DNA of 64,000 nucleotides from Mactromeris polynyma. Lineage: Eukaryota > Mollusca > Bivalvia > Venerida > Mactridae. Each line of letters starts with the position of its first letter. Position 1 is the first letter of the stretch. The notes under the pieces were generated by a model, which saw only the letters and a list, made by a program, of their open reading frames with translations, was not told where the DNA came from and made no database searches. Below are positions 48,946-61,940 of the stretch, one piece after another. The DNA is taken from positions 3,472,001-3,536,000 of the forward strand of contig JASFXZ010000037.1 in assembly GCA_032209605.1 (NCBI GenBank), given 5' to 3'. A program made the translations under genes and the position numbers.

Positions 48946-50199
48946 CAGGGCTCTAGAAACCCACTAGCACGATGTCCTGGACTAGTCTAATGCTGAATCG
49001 GACTACTAACAGTTGAGTTGAAGTCAGTCCCGACCAAGTCTGGTTAGCAAGGGGCTCGTCGGAGCCAATTGCTATAGTAGGCGAAATCCGCGGACTCTCA
49101 TCGGATGAGTCATCCCAAGTCTGTCATTCTTAACCGCCAAAGTCTACATACTCCTGAAGAAAGGGGTCCTTGTCTTACAAAAATTTGCGATATCAGCTAG
49201 AAAACGGATTTGAGCTGACAAAGAAACTGACTGATTAAATATTGCAAATTACAGAAAAAAATGTCTGCCTACGCCGCAGCCGTATCACGCGTGAAGTGCA
49301 CTGAAAAAAGCTAGCGGACGATAGTATCAGATAGTGTACAGTAGGCAGCGGACGATAGCAGTAGGCAGAGATACGTATACAAGTAAAAGGTGCTACATAT
49401 AATATATCCAACGAACACTTACACGTATATTGAAATCATGGGAAATTCAATTTTCCGTCATCGTTCCGTTGAATATCGACGATTTACGGAAACATACTTT
49501 TTGTTTTATTGTCATCCTGTCTGTAGGTCGGTCGATTGGTTGTTCTGTCCAATATACAACATGTGTAGTTTGTGTGGCTAACTACTTCTTCAGTTTTCAA
49601 GGGATTGCACTGCAGTTTGATAATACATCTACTATGATACATGCTTCGTAGATGTGGAAGACATAAATTTGCTGCGCATCCATCAAAATGTTTTAGAATT
49701 CTGTCCCTTTGAAATGTAGTCTCCTTTTAGAACACTTTAGTTTCCAATGGATTGCATTGAAACTTGGCATATCATTTACATTAAAGTACTGTTTATTTCA
49801 TCTCCATCCATCCTTCTGACTGTATTTACCAACTCCTATATTATTTAACATACTGACATAACAAATTGTTCTTGATAGAGTAATTGTGATAGGTAAAATA
49901 TATGTCAAAGTGACGTCTATGATCTGCAGTGAGCACCTTTGCTGTTAGCACTTTCAGTGCTTTGATTTTAAAGCTAAACCAACATCAGCAATTGTTCAGT
50001 TGGAAGTCAAACCATAGAATCCCACAGACACACACACATCTTTAATTAATTTTAGATTGTAAAGCTATCATTGTGTATGTTAATGTGTTACTATATTGAC
50101 CGATATTCTATAGACAACTGGCCTTCAATATAGGACAAGTCAAATTTAACATTTCCATTAGTCCGGACAAGTGTCTTTGAAAATCATTCTAGAGCTCTC
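48946..50199. mobile_element. hAT-like MITE, copy 2, split by a 0.9-kb insertion
   Basis: The left part (48946-49041) and right part (about 49963-50199) together match 19870-20194. Ends are CAGGGCTCTAGAA and TTCTAGAGCTCTC (two changes). The roughly 920-bp insert at 49042-49962 has no partner in the window and no convincing gene. It holds GTTAGCAAGG at its left edge and TTTCAGTGCTTTGA at its right. Confidence 0.8.
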
Positions 50200-50328
50200 T
50201 ATGATAGATAATGCAAACTTTCTGTTCCATGTTTCACTCCCAAGTATCGACTTATACTGTTTATATTTACTTTATGATGACCCAGGACGTTCTAGTATCA
50301 AAATTTGAATCAAGTTAGCATTTCGGCA

Positions 50329-50468
50329 CAGCCGTACTAACATGGTTTTGCTTTTTGCATATTGATCAGTGTTGTGAAAACCAATAAAATCTTACGTTAA
50401 TCACCAAGGCAATTTGCCTTCAATCGAAAAACGTTTGTAACCTTGACGCGGATTGGTTAACCTTTTGA
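50329..50468 (+). repeat. 140-bp dispersed repeat, copy 1
   Basis: Matches 53347-53480: GCCGTACTAACATGGTTTTG, CACCAAGGCAATTT and AACGTTTGTAACCTTGACGC with about one change in ten. Same orientation. Confidence 0.8.
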
Positions 50469-51290
50469 TAAAGGGTACATGATCTTACCGAAACTCCACT
50501 GAATTTCGGTGAATCTACCGAAATCCATTTTGGATGTAGAGTGACCTGCAATCGTAACATCTCGGCATTTTTTATGTTGCACAACAAATCTTAACGTTCA
50601 AATTACGCCGACCATCTTTTTTCAAAATATTTCTTGTTTAATGTTTCATTTCAAATAAATAAGATGTTTCGACAACTAAAAACGATATGACGATAAATAT
50701 TGAGTAGTATGCCAAACGAATGAAGATGATATGTGAATCCGAAATCAATATTTGTGTTATCTCAGAGGCTGACTGCATTCATCACCCATTTATACATTCC
50801 TGTTCGTTTTCTGCTTCAAACAAATAAGGACGTAATGTGGGTTGGCTTTGAGAGATGTTTAAAGATAATTCACCAATCCTCCGGGAATCGTTTGATCATT
50901 TCATACCATATAAACCTGAATTATTTTATTAACAAAGAAACCAACGTCCCAATAATTCCGTTCCGAAATGTGATCAGAATGCATTCAAGAAAATTGTCAC
51001 AGTGGTGAAGAAACAACTATAGCTAGCAGAAGCTGTAAAAAGGCTAGAGTAATCATGCTGAGTTTTATGTCAGTTGATGAAAACATCTAAAAACTATAAT
51101 AAGCCTCTGCACGTGATCTCTTTTTTAGTAAAATGTGTTATATGAAATTGGGTAAATGTCAACATTTGATTCGTTTATTATAGCATGTATCAGGAAAAGT
51201 TCATTTAAAAAAAAGGGTTCTCACGAATTGTAAATACGAACATAATAGTTGCTGTCCGATATTGGTCTGTGTAAAGCTTTCATCACCTAA

Positions 51291-52313
51291 AGCCCCAGTC
51301 ACACTGAGACGTACGACTTTGCAGACGTAGGACTCCTGGGTTTTAGACAGTTTTTCAAGTAGTCGTAGGATTTGCCACGACAAAAGTAGTGTTGGGAGAG
51401 AGTCTTGCGCTGGTCCTGCGTTGACGTGCGTCGTTGTTCGTCATGTAGATACGACGACGCACATCAACGCACGACTGACGCACGACAACGTACGTAGTTT
51501 TGTCTATCAGCACGGACTATATAAAATTAAGTGCGCTGCAGGCTTTCCATTTCATAGGTACAACTTCGGTGTGTGAACATTATGACTCTCTTTCCACCAG
51601 AAAGACTGGGCTCAGACCTATGACTACAGCAGCAGCAGGTCGAAGACATAGTCATTATATCCCTGATTAGACACCGTTTTATAATGAGAAGGAGGAGGCG
51701 CTGGTGGGTCCGGTCATGGATACAGCGAAGGCCATGTTTTGGCTCATACGAGAATCTGATGAGGGAGCTAGAACGGGAGTCCAAATGTGACTTCCTTCAC
51801 TGCCCTCCTTGTTCCCATTCTTGTTAGTTTGGGTGGCATGTCCGGAATCTCGACATAAAATGACCTGTCAACAGAGAACGCCCGCTTTATATAGTGGTCG
51901 GTCTAGGCATGCATTTGTCGTACGTCAGTCTGGCGTCTTCTTAAGACAGTCTTACGACAACGCAAGACTGGTAGGACTAGACGTACTTCGACGCAGGACA
52001 TCTGTCCTACGTTCACGCACGATAACGCAGGACGACGTAGGACTATTCCTACGACGACGTACGACAATTAAACTCTCCGGACTAGTTAAGACAACATAAG
52101 ACTTGATATTTGTTGTCGTACGGCGGACGTACGTGAACGCAAGACTATGTAGGACTAGTGAGTCGAGTCTTAATGTTTTTGACATGTTAAAAAACTGTTA
52201 CGACAGTTTTTTAGTCCTGCGTCGACGTACGACTCTCAAAGACGACGCAGGACCTCGCTCGTTTTTCCAGTCGTAGACCAGTCTTATACCTTAAGTGCAG
52301 TGTGACTGGGACT
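51291..52313. mobile_element. PIF/Harbinger-like element, non-autonomous
   Basis: 1023 bp with 16-bp inverted ends AGCCCCAGTCACACTG / CAGTGTGACTGGGACT (one mismatch), flanked by TAA and TAT. The interior is rich in alternating CGTACGAC motifs and has a strong hairpin at 51417-51472 (TGCGTTGACGTGCGTCGT answering ACGACGCACATCAACGCA). It contains a transposase fragment. TWA-type targets and this kind of N-terminal fragment fit Harbinger. Confidence 0.75.
51684..51827 (+). pseudogene. Harbinger transposase N-terminal relic
   Basis: MRRRRRWWVRSWIQRRPCFG then SYENLMRELERES matches the start of PIF/Harbinger (HARBI1-like) transposases, which have R-R-W-W-V-R-P-W-I and L-x-x-E-L motifs. It is followed by unrelated residues and a stop. 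The catalytic domain is absent. Confidence 0.65.
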
Positions 52314-53346
52314 TATAATATAACCACACACACTTTCATTTCCAAGATCACAGTCATCTGTATCTTAAATAAAAAAGTAGCCCTTTATGGTTTAATAAGT
52401 TGTTTTGTGAAAACGAAAGTCGTATTTGCTCATACGCAAGTGCATAAACTTTACGTATATCTCTCTACGATAGTAAACTCAAATATGTATATACAAATGT
52501 TTATTTACATCTACTATAAACTGTTTGCTACAGTTTATTAAATATGTCCTGATTCGTTCCATTAAATGTGACATTCAGGTTGATATTGCGCATTGAACCT
52601 AAACAACGATAGAAATCTGAAGGCAAAAAATCGCAGTTTATGTTTCTCCGCAGTGTGCTCAAGACTTCTTATCTTGGTTTCTACACTTTGGCGATTTTTT
52701 AACCTTTAGACGTCCGTATTGATCGGTCGATGCATTTCTTTGGGACGCTGTATTCTTCAGGGAAATTAAAAAACCTTTCCGAAGAATTCGAACTTCCCCA
52801 ATGCAAAGCTCTTCAGATGAATTATTAACTTTACGCTGAAGAGCAACAAGCACAGATTTCAATACCATTGGGGCTCATTTATTGTTCACATATTGCCTTT
52901 CTTGTCTAGATATTGCTACAAATTGTCCAACTATCAGATCATAAAAAATACACAGACATTTAGTCGATGAGTATACAAGCGACGGATACGCATCCTTTCT
53001 GAGATATTAAACCTAAAACTTGATCACAAGGCTTTTAGAGCAGATTAATGGTTTAGATTTCAATACATCGATATTTTATGTGGATATAATGGATATGCAG
53101 TTTCTCATGTATTCTCGCATTTCCATGTTGCCTGGTAATCCATATATGACATTGCACACAATACATTGAGACTGTTTGAGACATGTTCACGACATAGCGC
53201 AATCCGCAATGCACAGTACTAGCTTACATGCCTTACCTCAAAGTCCCTGATGCGGCTCAATAAACAGCAGATATACCCAGTGTGCTATATAGCAATGATA
53301 ACAAGCAAGCAAACGCAATAAATTATATTAGTTCTCTTTTTCGACG
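52314..53346. other. No gene recognised
   Basis: A - strand frame at 52659-52868 (69 codons, ..VALQRKVNNSSEELCIGEVR..) looks moderately protein-like but has no family match that I know, so it is not called. Confidence 0.35.
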
Positions 53347-53480
53347 CAGCCGTACTAACATGGTTTTGATACTTGCATATCTGTGTTTTGTAAACCAATC
53401 AAATCTTACATTAACCACCAAGGCAATTTCTCTTCAACCGAAAAATGTTTGTAACCTCGACGCCGATTGGTTAACATTGC
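53347..53480 (+). repeat. 140-bp dispersed repeat, copy 2
   Basis: Partner of 50329-50468; shares GCCGTACTAACATGGTTTTG, CACCAAGGCAATTT and CGATTGGTTAAC. A 137-codon frame overlaps it and is therefore unlikely to be a gene. Confidence 0.8.
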
Positions 53481-53838
53481 GTACAGTGTATTTCAAGATT
53501 TATCCAGTAAGTAGTGTTGTTAGTCATCACCACGGGGAATTGTCCGGTGCTGGAATTAAGAAGACTTCCTTGGTTTTATGTACCAGTCGCGAACATTTAT
53601 ATTTTTTTAATCAGATAAATCGCTATGTGACAAGTTTATTAACATGGATGTGTGAGTTCACGACTTATGCAATACGTAATGATGAACTATATTGAAGCAG
53701 ATTATACTGTGTCTATGACTAATAACACTACGGAGTTAATTTTATCCAGTCTCCTACGCAAAGATCTCCCCTTACCGGTCTCGGAGCAAATTGTGCTTAA
53801 GTTCCTAAACAGTATAGATCAACATATGATCAGATAAT

Positions 53839-54062
53839 TTGACGTATGTTTACTGTGTGGGTCGGATGTTCACTGTGTGGGTCGAATATTTACTGTGTGG
53901 GTCGGATGTTTACTGTTGGTCGGATGTTTACTGTGTGGGTCGGATGTTTACTGTGTGGTCGGATGTTTGCTTTGTGGGTCGGATGTTTACTGTGTGGTCG
54001 GATGTTTGCTTTGTGGGTCGGATGTTTACTGCTGGTCGGATGTTTACTGTTGGTCGGATGTC
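53839..54062 (+). repeat. 20-bp minisatellite, about 11 copies
   Basis: Units ATGTTTACTGTGTGGGTCGG, with shortened forms lacking GTGTG or one G and a TTGCTTTGTGG variant. Irregular lengths put the units in all frames, so the three overlapping ORFs here are by-products. Confidence 0.93.
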
Positions 54063-54550
54063 CCATAAGACGTGAACTGATCTTTTAGCGCTTAGTTGTT
54101 TCTAATACTGACAATGGCAGTGAAATCATGGTTTGTTTATCAACGGCCCAACACTGGTTCATTGTTGTTTTACTCGACTCATGTTTTTTTGTTACAGCAA
54201 TTGACAAAATGAAACAAGAATAAAATACAACACCAGTTAGTCTTGACAATTTGGTTTATATTGCCTTTACAATGTATCAACCAATACATTAAAGTGAAAG
54301 GAGATATTTCAGACATTCCCGATATAAACTACACATCAACCCTAAAAGCACAAGGAGTCATGAAAAACTCTTTTATTAAACTATATTTGCAAACATTAGA
54401 CGCATCGAATCTTTGTTTTCATTAATTAATTACACTAAACCCTCACATAAAGACCATCTCTAAATTGCATTGAAGACGATGTTAGACAATGAGATCTCCG
54501 TCTCGATAGAAGTAGGAACCAAGCACTAATGAAGTCGAATAGTTGCATAT

Positions 54551-54762
54551 ACAGTAAAACCTCACATAAAGATCATCTCATTTAAAAGACAACCTCAATT
54601 ATAACACCACCTTAAATATAAGACCACCTCAAAACTAAGAACACGATTTCCAAGTCCATTGTAACTATTTCGTTCTTTATTCAACATCAATACTAAGACA
54701 ACCTCAGTAAGAAGAGCAGTGTTCAATGGTTCCAAAGGTGGTTTTAATTTTGAGGTTTTACG
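54551..54762. mobile_element. Candidate MITE with GTAAAACCTCA ends
   Basis: About 212 bp from GTAAAACCTCAC to TGAGGTTTTAC, inverted and perfect over 11 bp. Internal GACAACCTCA/GACCACCTCA motifs repeat. Related sequence begins at 28028 (AGCAAAACCTCAATAATAAA) and 54432. Typical of short mariner-type MITEs. Confidence 0.55.
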
Positions 54763-56757
54763 ATTCTCTTAAATGTCTAACTGTCTCCCATACATATCTT
54801 TTAAACACATCAAGAAAATGAACTGTAGATTGTGTACTCATAAACTGTAAAGTATAATGTATTGAGAAATAAACATTCTATTATATTGTTTAACGTTCAG
54901 AAAGTCAGCTAACCTTTCAATAGACCTACGGCAAACATTGACAGTTTCTCATTAAAATACAATTTATACATAATAAAATATTATATTCAGTAAGACAACT
55001 CGCAAATGACAGGAGACATAATGCTGGAACGTCTGTCCGGATATTATACGGAAAAGACATTGAAACAATCAAGCTAAACCAATATAAATCGATCACGTAA
55101 CGATAGGCACATACACTTAAAACGGACAACAATGTATTAGTGAGACGGAGTAGGGAAGACCGTGTCCCTAAAAAAGGGGCTCCTAACTCAGATATATTGG
55201 TGACCAATGCAATTTAAAAAATGAGGGGGCGGCAAGAAATGGATTATCTCAAACATGATGTGCAATTTACGACTCATTTTATGCGGGTGATTAGCTGATC
55301 AAAATATGAGCAATGTGTTCCCACACTTTACTGGCAATTCATGTTAACAAAACTGGAAATACTAAAATTCGCATTAATAAATGCAGAATATTCGTATTAC
55401 TTATTGTTTACTTTTATGAAGCTGGCATGGCGACCTAGAGAGTAATATGTGTTGCTTGTCTAGCTAGGTTTACAAAATAATAAATGAGCTTTACACCAAG
55501 TTGGGTCAGAATGGGTCAATCCAAACTTAAGTTTTGGGCCGGAACTTGTTGGTCTTAGTTTAATTGCAGTGACCTTGCAATAAAAACCCTTACCTTTTTT
55601 CACAACCTGCCTAGAACCATGTGACATAACAAAATATAGTTTGATAGAATTTGCCCCTACGCCTACTCTATTCCTGAGGGTTTGGCTGCAGCTGTTTCCC
55701 TGTGTAGGGATGCATTGTCTTGTGAATGTTGCGGTTCCCGTACCAACTTAATCCTACCCTTACATTGAAGTGAAAACGACCATGATTCCAAGTTCGCCGA
55801 TATAAAAATTGAACTCCGTGTCCGTAACCCCATATGCTCACTAATATACGACAGTGTGTATGGACGTGCACAATACTTAAATTGTTTTGCGACGGGCACA
55901 TATCATCACTAGGTCAGATGCCAAACCTCTACCCGTACTGATTTGATATTAAGACAAAACAAGTAGACAACTTCACACCCTGAAAACAGACCTCTAATAT
56001 TTCATTACTCCATGGCATATACTCGTATGCTTTTCTAAATACGTGCGACACTAACTTTGGAAGGAAGGACGGAAGGATAAAAGGAAAGACAAACAAGGAC
56101 ACATATAAATGTCCCGAAACTTTTGTGATAGCTTCATCATTAATGCAATATAATACTTTGACGTAGTGTTGCAGTGTGTATTCAAGTTGCATCTTCACCT
56201 CCTAACACAGGTTGTAACTGCGTAGTTTTCACAATCCTAGCAAACCTTGACAAAAGAGCACTTGTAGATTGTAACGACTATTTTATTAGATTAACTCCTC
56301 CTACAACTTTATCACCAGGATTATAATTCGTGTTGGCCTTTTATAATGTTCTAAAATATCCCCCAATGAGCTAGAGTACTGTCGCAGTCGACATTTGAAA
56401 CCAATAAAGGTTGACATTTGTAGGCGTCGCAGGAAGTTGCGATTACATGTTAGACTAATGACAATAATATATATTTGTTACGCTTCATTGATTGTCTACC
56501 AGACAGAGTATCCCGCGTGGTTCTCTATTATACCGTGCAGAAAAGTTTCAACCTGTCAAACCACGATTCCCCATAACGTTGAACCGTTTATGCAAGGATT
56601 TAATGCGGGGTACAATCTTAGATCAATAAAAAACTGAGAATTATCTTGTTGAAGTACAAACATCGTACATTATGCCAGAAATAAAATATTTGTAGAACGG
56701 TAGGTTCTTATTTACATGCAAATAGTAAAAGGACAATTCCTCAAACTGTTCATTCAT
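54763..56757. other. No gene; one repeat fragment
   Basis: 55698-55752 (TGTGTAGGGATGCATTGTCT then TGTGAATGTTGCGG) is a diverged copy of the module amplified at 61941-63440. Nothing else recognised. Confidence 0.4.
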
Positions 56758-57102
56758 TTAAAGGTCTATTGTTCTTATTTTATTGTTCATTAGTTTAACT
56801 CAACGATCATGATAAATCTACTTTATCTAGTTAAAACTTCACTAAATATGCTAATGTATTTCTCTGCATTTGTCGAAAAAAGACATTTGTTTTATCATAA
56901 AATATAAAAAAATCCAGTTTTATAACAAGCGGGTGTTTCTTACTAGTTATGCCTGATAGTAATGTGATTAAATAAGATTGTTTTAAACGGTTGTACATTT
57001 GTGGTTCTAATAAATGGTGAAATAGACTATGTAACAGCAATACTGCATGGATGAAGTCCATTACAAAGTGTTAGGTTCATATGAGCCAGATAAATCTTTA
57101 AA
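56758..57102 (+). repeat. Unnamed 350-bp dispersed repeat, copy 3 (most diverged)
   Basis: Shares TTTTATTGTTCATTAGTTTAA, AAAAAATCCAGTTTTATAAC, GGTTGTACATTTGTGGTTCT, AGCAATACTG and ATATGAGCCAGATAAATCTT with copies 1 and 2, in order. Confidence 0.65.
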
Positions 57103-59785
57103 TGTAAACATTATTTCGCTCTCAATGTTTATAGGCAGGAGAATTCCACTCGTCAATGAGAAATAAACTACGTGTATATGAAACTCAAACCTTGTAGTCA
57201 AAGAACAAAGAGTTGGATTAATACATATTTTATGAACACTAACATGATAAAGCTCTTATTTTACTACCCCATGGTACACAACAGAAACAAAATCTAATAT
57301 ATATGCTGTTCAGAAACAGTAACGTCATTAAGAATTACTGGAATGAAGCCTAATTTCTTCAACTATAAACCACTGAACGATGTTATTAGATAATAAAGTT
57401 TATGGTTAACATAATATTCAGCACATCGTATCCACCGATCTTATTTCTCATCAAAATACACGTTTCCCCCTGAGACCCTCAGAATTACATTTTATCGTTC
57501 ACTTGCCTGAAACTATTGAATTTCCATGAAATCTTACCCACGTAAATATGGACCATTATATGTTTATACTCGTATATGTTCTTCCAGTTCACTTTATGAA
57601 TATATCAACTGTAGCCAGGAAATGGTCAGAAGGTTGTGTATAAATGATATGTACGTTAAGCACGCATTAGTTCCATCCATTCATTCGCTATGATTGCATT
57701 CCATTAGTAGGAAGCGAGATGAATAAATGCGGGGTTCTATTAACCACTTAAAGTTAAACACTGAAATGTAAATGAAGTATCTTAAACGTATTTTGAGAAT
57801 CCGATGGATTAGATGTATTGTGTTCGTCTGCAATACACGATAAACACTATTATATTGTTCCATGTAATCAGTTTGATACATATTTCCTCCGATAAGGGAA
57901 CCATCGCCATAGTGATCTTGCCAATCTAAATGTATAGTGAAACTTCACCACAGCTGCACACTCTTTGACATGCAGATTTTAATTGGTGTGGAGAGGTTGT
58001 TGCCCTGTTCAGATGTCTAGTGGTACATTTTGTTAAAAGAATGTCTTTGAAGAGATATTGTAGTTCTGCTTGAGAGGAAGGACCGCTTGGGAGAGATTGC
58101 ACGGTACTTAAGTTCATCAAAATAAGGAATATGTTTGAACATCAAAACAAATATTGCAAGAGAGATAGAGAAGCACGAAGAAAACCACTTGTTTGTTGCA
58201 TTTGTTGGTCTTTAAGAAGACACTTTTCTCATGCAGTCGGTTCACTCGCCAAATCTATAAAACCATATCCTTTATGTTTGCATGTTAAGTTCCAGTCCAA
58301 GCAGCAGAACACTGGAATGGCCGATCACCTTGGGACATTACATCCTTATTATCCACGATCATTGCTCCATGCCTAGACAATACTGTAAATTAAGTGCCTG
58401 TCTTCTCTTCTAAATAGATTTAAAGCTAGCCAGATATCAATAATTTTATTGCGATCATTACACGAGTACCATTTACCCAGAAATTTACCAAGAAAATTGA
58501 TGAGCCTCCAAAGCACAAGATGTATTCTTGCATCGATCGGTTGGTCCAAAAGACCGCCCATTAAAGTCAAGATCATTGTTAGGTAACGTCAGTACGGAGA
58601 TAACTTAAAGTTACGGCTTCAAGTCAAAGCATCAATTACTGTCCTTAATTCAAAAACGTGTGTTTTCTAGTCTGGTCAGTAAAATGATTGAATCAAGACA
58701 CTTAATGCTCCGAAAGCGTCATTTTAACAATGAAATCGGGTAATATGCCATTACAAGATAGATGTAGAGTTTACAAATGCTCACATCGCACCTCTACAAG
58801 CATACGTACATTTAGATATATGTCAGCTCGAGTAATTATGGTTGGTCAAAAATTACTGGATGTGGTGATTCATTGCATTATATAGGTTGACAAAAGTTAT
58901 CTACATAAGTCAAATGGGTTGCTATGCGTGGGCTAAGTTACCATCAATGTCTCCGTTATCGGACACACTATTCTCTTTTCCTAACCGATCAGACGAATAC
59001 CTCAACATAGTAGCGACTGACTTTATAACACTTGAATTGCAGCAATATAACTTGTCCAAAGAAATATGTAAACACCTAAATAAACACAAATGCACACCAC
59101 ATAATGTTAAATGAACAATAAAAAACAACAAACCAATAAGTTGTTATAAATATGATTATGTGAAACAAGTTATATACACAATCGTGGATACTCAAAGATT
59201 TTTTTCTGAATTTGGCTGAAATATCAATTATTGGTGCCAATTCAATTTTTGTGCGTTCAATCGCGATTGAAGTGTCTACATTTCGCCCAAAAATATAAAC
59301 AAGTGTTCATATACACGGAATCCAACAACTATATACTCGGTTACCAATTGCCTTGATATGACGTCATTGCGTACATTGAAAACAGATATATGGAGATAAT
59401 AGTGATGGACCCGACATAATCAATACAAGCTTATAAGTAGTTCTGGACAGTTTCTTGCAAATAATTCCGACAATAGTGTTAAGATCCGCACAAGATAAGT
59501 GACTAGGCAGTTTTACAAATCACAGACATAGATTATTGTTTGGCGAGATTATGGTTTACTCTGGATATGTAAACTTTGAAATATATACATACATTTAATT
59601 ATACAGCACCATGTTTCAGTACTTAATTTTACAAAGGTGCGCAATGTCATGATTTATTTACCGACATATAAGGGACGTCCCTTGAGCGAAACGTGATCTG
59701 AATTTTACCTAAAGACCTATAACTTACATTTGTATTGCATTTCCGAGATAACCCCCCCTGTTAGACCTCATTAATTATACTAAGT
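57103..59785. other. No gene recognised
   Basis: Several 60-80 codon frames (such as 58131-58376 + and 58373-58576 -) overlap or abut and show no known domain or splice context. No tandem or dispersed repeat found. Confidence 0.35.
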
Positions 59786-59925
59786 TGTCGTTTATTATCG
59801 GCCAGGTCATTCTTTGTGCCCCTGTTCCCTTACGTGTTCACCCTTGCGTCTCCTGAAATACCTGATGCTTGGACTGTTGTTTTCCGGGAAGTCTGTTTCC
59901 TGTAGCAATTTATTCTTTCTTTTCA
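59786..59925 (+). repeat. Zero-unit copy of the array-seeding element
   Basis: GTGCCCCTGTTCCCTTACGT, GTTGTTTTCCGGGAAGTCTG and CTGTAGCAATTTATTCTTTC match the two flanks of the module at 47110-47260, but the GGGGAGGCACTGTCTTATGT unit between them is missing. Confidence 0.7.
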
Positions 59926-60104
59926 AACCTTTCACTGACCGTTATGTTACTAAATATTCACGAGCTTGATAATTATACTTTTACATTGAACAAGCAAAAC
60001 ATACAAGATAGCTTAACTGTACTTGTGGCACCAAATCAGACACTTGTATCCTTGTGCAATATTCTTAAGAAGCTGTCAAAATGTCCAGAGGCTCTAAATC
60101 TCTC

Positions 60105-60180
60105 AAAAGAAACTGGGATCTGTGGGGCGATGCATTGTCTTCTGTCGGTGGCATACTTCCTGTAACATTTAATCTTTCAT
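60105..60180 (+). repeat. Further diverged module copy
   Basis: ATCTGTGGGGCGATGCATTG then TCTTCTGTCGGTGGCATACT and CCTGTAACATTTAATCTTTC parallel the 47205-47262 module. Confidence 0.6.
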
Positions 60181-61940
60181 TCGTTATCTGTTTCCAGGAA
60201 GTATGTCACCGAGAATGTTGGTCTCGAGATATTTTAACGGGTCTGAAAGAACATCAGTTTTGCCTGTATCAGTTTATTTACAATCAGTGTTGGCATAGAC
60301 TACGTCGTGCAAATAACCATTTTCATGTCCTGTCGATGTTAACAGGTCTTGGATGCAAGTTTAACATGTGTTATTAAATTGACATTTTTACCATCCAGGC
60401 ACTAGTAGCATGCTCCAAATTAGAAACATATTTCGTACACCCATAGTCTTTATATGAAATTCTGACGACACATATTTCGATAAGTAAGAGCAAAGTAAAT
60501 ATTTCTAAGCTTAACAGATATAGGGCTACATAATGTGTCGTAGTACTGTAATCGTCGTTAATTGTAGTCTTAGATGTATTTTGTGTTTAAAATGTTCATA
60601 AAATATGCAACGCTACAAGTTAAACACTTATGTACATGGATACATTTTACTGCAGTAATTGCTAGAATGTTTCTGACGTTATTCATTCGATGTTACGAAC
60701 CCTTACAAAAGCTCTTTACGCCTACAAAGAACACCAAGAGATTCTCTTACTTTATAATACAAACATCCGTTTTCTCCAGACGCTATTTAAGTTTGCGCAA
60801 AAATATCCTAATAGAGTTTTCTGGTGTCTTCATTTATCATTCAAATCAGACGTGTGTTGATTGCACTTCTTGTGTAAATCACTCGATATACAGCCTGGAC
60901 TGTGAACAGACGCATAGTTCAAATTGTTAAACGTATTGTAACAAATTCCATAACTACGTGCTGAATGTTGTGAGAATGTATGACGTTCTCGGCAAACAAA
61001 TGACAACAATGGTTTTGTATATATCAAATTTGTCAAAATGTCAGTGTTTAAGATGTTTAAGCGATCGTTCGTCTGGGCATTTCAGTGAGAAACAGCAACG
61101 CCACATTCACTTAATGTTAGATGCCAGACCTATGAACAGGAAGTCAAAGGTTAGAAATCAGAATGAATAGAATATTCCCTCTGATAATGTTACTGAAGAT
61201 AATGTCTCAAAGCCAGGTCCTGTTTCAATACGATTCATAAGGAAAAGTTGACAGATACTTGAGACAGTTAACAAACACATCTACTATAAAATATTGTTGA
61301 CAACAAGAAAGAGTTGCATGAAAAGTTGACGTCTTCAAAATAACAAATCGTCGCCTTATTTCCAGATCCCCGTTACTCCATTTTTGATGGTTTTGAGTAT
61401 TTTGTATAGCGGAAACCGTTTTTCCAAGCTCTTTCTATCTGTACTACCTATAATGTTCCGGATTGCACCTAACAATAATAAATGCAATTCCATAACCCCA
61501 ATTATCTCCAGGGGTAAAACTTTACAGTTGCTTTTTTTTCAAAAAGACGAAGCACAATTTATTGGGTTCTGGACATAATGCGACGAAATGTCACAAACAA
61601 CAGATATGAAGTCACTTCAGTGAATTATTGAAGATCAATAAAAAGCGGTTGTTCTGTGCTTTATGCAGTATGTTACAATAATATGACGACTGATTATCTG
61701 TGATATCACTAGATTAACAGTGATGACATAAAACATGGTATATATCAATCTAAAGTCAAACATCTAGACATTATTGACGTATCCAACATTACATACACAA
61801 CCTATATGTCTCCTTACCTTTAACTGGATATTAACATCAGCATGCTCACATCGAATTATTTAATGTATATTAATAAGAAAGTATTAAGTGCTCAAGTATG
61901 AAATGTTCAAGATGAAATTCCTTCAATAGAGTGAACAAAA
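60181..61940. other. No gene recognised
   Basis: The longest non-repetitive frame (60574-60930 +, 118 codons) has no known motif, and I do not call it. No repeat partner seen. Confidence 0.35.

Noticed and set aside
53282..53837. Gene at 53.3-53.8 kb
   Set aside because: The first frame overlaps a dispersed repeat. The second (..TELILSSLLRKDLPLPVSEQ..) looks somewhat protein-like but is short and unrecognised.
58131..58576. Two small frames on opposite strands as genes
   Set aside because: No domain, no splice context, no codon-level signal that I can judge; random frames of this length are common here.
60574..60930. 118-codon frame
   Set aside because: No signal peptide, motif or homology I recognise; composition fits AT-rich random sequence.
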